Of a DNA stretch of 64,000 nt, positions 62,154 to 64,000 are shown in pieces. Under the pieces are notes generated by a model, which saw nothing but the letters and a program-made list of their open reading frames with translations, made no database searches and was not told the DNA's origin. Both the position numbers and the translations under genes were made by a program. The number at the start of each line of letters is the position of its first letter. Within the stretch, counting starts at the first letter, position 1. Source of the DNA: Methanospirillum purgamenti (GTDB taxonomy: Archaea > Halobacteriota > Methanomicrobia > Methanomicrobiales > Methanospirillaceae); assembly GCF_018502485.1 (NCBI RefSeq), contig NZ_CP075546.1. One strand, written 5' to 3'.

Positions 62154-63530
62154 TTAAGAAATTCTTCGCCATTTGTCATGAGGTATCGTGATATCAAATT
62201 TTGCCCCTATTCCTTCTTTCCCACATTCCTGGATTGAGAGACCGGTAATCGAAAGGATTTCACGAGCTAGAAAAAGTCCAATCCCTGTGTTTTTCCCATA
62301 TCCATGATTAAAAATGAACTCTTTATCTGATGCAGAAATACCAATTCCATTATCCTCACAGATAATATGAAAAATGCCCTCTTGTTCCTCTGTTGAAAAA
62401 CAAATCCTTGTGATATGGTCACCATGACGAACTGCATTCTCAATGAGGGTTGCAAATACCTTTCTAAACATGGGTTCCACATAAATCTCAATACTCTTGT
62501 CTACCCGATTCTCAATGCTAATACCTTCATGGCCGACCTCTTCGATAGATGACGAGATGATTGGTGATATTACCTGCCACCCACTTGAAATTGTTCCGAA
62601 ACTTTCGTATTCTTTCGTAAAACCAATGGTTACCTCCATTTCTTTACATATTTGAAAAATTGATGATAATCGATTTTTAACGATATCAAAATCATTCTCA
62701 TCCTCAATAATTTCGAGTGTAAGAAGGATTGCGGAAATATGATTGATAATATCATGTCGGGTTAATCCGGTAAGAAGGGTAAGTTTTTTGTTAGCTTCTT
62801 GAAATGACTCCTTGAGAAGTTGTAATTCGGATACATCTTCCATTGCTAGCAAAATCAGATCTGGAACCTTTGGTTTACCATAAATAACCTGTGCATTAAT
62901 AATCAGAGTTCTTTCTCCAAGTTGAGGAAAAAATAAATTGACTTTAACATCATGAAATGAACTTTTTTCAGGAAGGACCTTATTTAAAAGAGTTATGAAA
63001 CTGGGAATATTCCACTGCTGATTTCCGATATCTGTAATTTTCCGCCCGGCTGTTTCCATCACAGAGGTTTGAAAAACCTTGTAAAAAGAATTATTTGCTA
63101 AAACGACGGTCAAATCTTTATCGAGTATAAGGAGTGGTTCCCTAATGGTATTCACAATACTCATTGCTAATTCTTCTGTTCGAACTTGTTTCTCTTCAAC
63201 TAATTTATAACGAGTAATATCAGTAAAAATCAGCAGAATTCCGGCAATATTGCCTTCATGAGTTTTGAATGGAGATAATTGAACGGAAAACCAGAGATTA
63301 TTTTCGGTCATTATTTCCATATGATGAGAAACATGAGTTTGTAAGACAATTTTTGATTCTTCTATCACATTAGCATTGCAAATAAAAGATTTGACATTTA
63401 TTAAGGAGTTACCAATGTCTTTTTCCGATATATTATAGAGTTGGGATACTTCAGGAGTAAACCACTGTATGGAGAAATTTGTATCTAAATAGATGGCCCC
63501 AATCCCAGCGGAAGAAAAATAATTTTTCAT
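62154..63530 (-). CDS. PAS-domain sensor histidine kinase, probably 5'-truncated
   Basis: A 458-residue cytoplasmic kinase. Two PAS units (about residues 5-110 and 120-240) are followed by a dimerisation region (L-T-R-H-D-I-I-N-H-I-S-A-I-L-L) and a HATPase domain: N-box L-I-E-N-A-V-R-H-G-D, G1 E-D-N-G-I-G-I and G2 G-K-N-T-G-I-G-L-F-L. Just upstream of the ATG, the line I-N-E-K-L-K-K appears in another frame, and a run of six A lies at the frame change. The first PAS (G-A-I-Y-L-D...I-Q-W-F-T-P-E-V) resembles the PAS that follows CheR in CheB-CheR-PAS kinases, so a longer protein may once have existed. Confidence 0.8.
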   Translation of the reverse strand: MKNYFSSAGIGAIYLDTNFSIQWFTPEVSQLYNISEKDIGNSLINVKSFICNANVIEESKIVLQTHVSHHMEIMTENNLWFSVQLSPFKTHEGNIAGILLIFTDITRYKLVEEKQVRTEELAMSIVNTIREPLLILDKDLTVVLANNSFYKVFQTSVMETAGRKITDIGNQQWNIPSFITLLNKVLPEKSSFHDVKVNLFFPQLGERTLIINAQVIYGKPKVPDLILLAMEDVSELQLLKESFQEANKKLTLLTGLTRHDIINHISAILLTLEIIEDENDFDIVKNRLSSIFQICKEMEVTIGFTKEYESFGTISSGWQVISPIISSSIEEVGHEGISIENRVDKSIEIYVEPMFRKVFATLIENAVRHGDHITRICFSTEEQEGIFHIICEDNGIGISASDKEFIFNHGYGKNTGIGLFLAREILSITGLSIQECGKEGIGAKFDITIPHDKWRRIS

Positions 63531-63587
63531 CTCAATGAGTTCTTTTTTAGCTTCTCATTTATATTAATCTCTGGTCAAAAGTCTAAA

Positions 63588-64000
63588 TTATCGTATTTTT
63601 AGTGTCTGTTCACCAGTCCCGATAACGGTCTGCCCGTACACCTGGGCATTTCCATCACTCTCACCGGACCGATAGGTAGATTATCAAAATGAACCGGTGA
63701 TTTGAGTGCCAGATCTTTTCCCCGGGGTGGTATCTTCCCCACCTGAATAAATAAGTCGGTTTTCCCATCCAGTTGAGGAGCCAGCGAACGATGCAACCGA
63801 GATATTAACGACGAGACTGCTCTTTTGTGCTCTTCTTCTCCACATAATGTTGAAATCATGAGTCATCCAGGCATCAATTTTGAACCTGGAAAGATTACCA
63901 TCGAGAATAAGGAGAGATGATGTATCTGTTTCAATTATCTTGTGTAAATCAGATAGAGATGATACCTGTAAATGTACAAAACGGTTTAAAATATCTTCTT
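63588..64000 (-). pseudogene. Multiply frameshifted RecA-superfamily-like gene, reaching the window edge
   Basis: Pieces in three minus-strand frames line up in order. From the window edge: E-D-I-L-N-R-F-V-H-L-Q-V-S-S-L-S-D-L-H-K-I then S-S-L-L-I-L-D-G, a possible Walker B. Next, E-E-E-H-K-R-A-V-S-S-L-I-S-R-L-H-R and T-D-L-F-I-Q-V-G-K-I-P-P-R-G-K-D in a second frame. Last, G-N-A-Q-V-Y-G-Q-T-V-I-G-T-G-E-Q in a third frame, ending at 63588. The order recalls RadB/RecA-like ATPases, but similarity is weak and the 5' part is outside the window. Confidence 0.35.

Noticed and set aside
1..64000. tRNA, rRNA or CRISPR arrays
   Set aside because: Places resembling a T-loop (such as ggttcaaat within katG, or gggttcaaacc in the ferredoxin gene) lie in coding frames and lack a cloverleaf. 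No regularly spaced direct repeats were seen.

Overview
The window comes from a hydrogenotrophic methanogenic archaeon, most likely order Methanomicrobiales and close to Methanospirillum. Supporting genes are mch (methenyl-H4MPT cyclohydrolase), cofH (coenzyme F420 biosynthesis), a four-subunit pyruvate:ferredoxin oxidoreductase, the PolD small subunit DP1, an archaeal-type Ser/His signal peptidase, Tsr3, archaeal RibL, an MTH865-family protein and many TPR proteins. Promoters show TATA-like boxes and some genes carry GGAGGTGA-like ribosome sites. I saw no rRNA, tRNA or CRISPR array. The genus is an inference from gene content; no search was run.

Layout. 1-2478: end of a methyltransferase, then a FecCD/BtuCD-type import permease and ATPase. 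2520-2976: decayed DUF6398 gene. 3041-8407: two membrane proteins, a Ca2+-type P-ATPase and an HtpX protease, the last two divergent across two perfect inverted repeats. 8714-20570: regulator, membrane pyrophosphatase, TPR proteins, PolD small subunit, signal peptidase plus cofH, a PfpI-like protein lacking its cysteine. 20606-27764: compact housekeeping block (tsr3-ribL-JAMM-DHPS-like operon, PHP and truA, cheW, recQ, a cysteine-cluster protein). 27812-32576: porBAGD and an acyl-CoA synthetase that appears fused to an N-terminal ribbon-helix-helix domain. 32639-36030: tandem exported TPR paralogues, DUF6438, K+ channel, DUF1622. 36210-39582: mch, then a minus-strand redox operon (CCG iron-sulfur protein, two flavin split-barrel proteins, ferredoxin). 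39673-43723: soluble chemoreceptor, HdeD-like protein, DPD/PreA-like enzyme.

From about 43.8 kb the DNA becomes more accessory: an IS4/IS1634-like insertion sequence beside wHTH regulator genes, katG, a GyrI-like protein, a COG1751 protein and a short degenerate copy of part of it, an internally deleted MFS transporter, a CobW GTPase, a small Cys protein paired with an MTH865 protein, and an exported phosphoesterase. The last 6 kb hold decayed or foreign genes: a truncated COG2865 ATPase/HTH protein, RhuM, a frameshifted DUF2637-wHTH gene, a PAS histidine kinase with a broken 5' end and a multiply frameshifted RecA-like remnant.

Working together: PorBAGD supplies acetyl-CoA from CO2 and reduced ferredoxin, the adjacent synthetase activates a carboxylic acid, Mch and CofH serve the methanogenesis C1 and F420 systems, and the membrane PPase recovers pyrophosphate energy, including PPi released by the synthetase. 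KatG and possibly the flavin/Fe-S operon fit oxidative-stress handling. The most unusual items are the RHH-acyl-CoA synthetase fusion with a promoter palindrome, the Cys-rich peptide/MTH865 operon and the paired inverted repeats at the Ca-ATPase/HtpX divergence.
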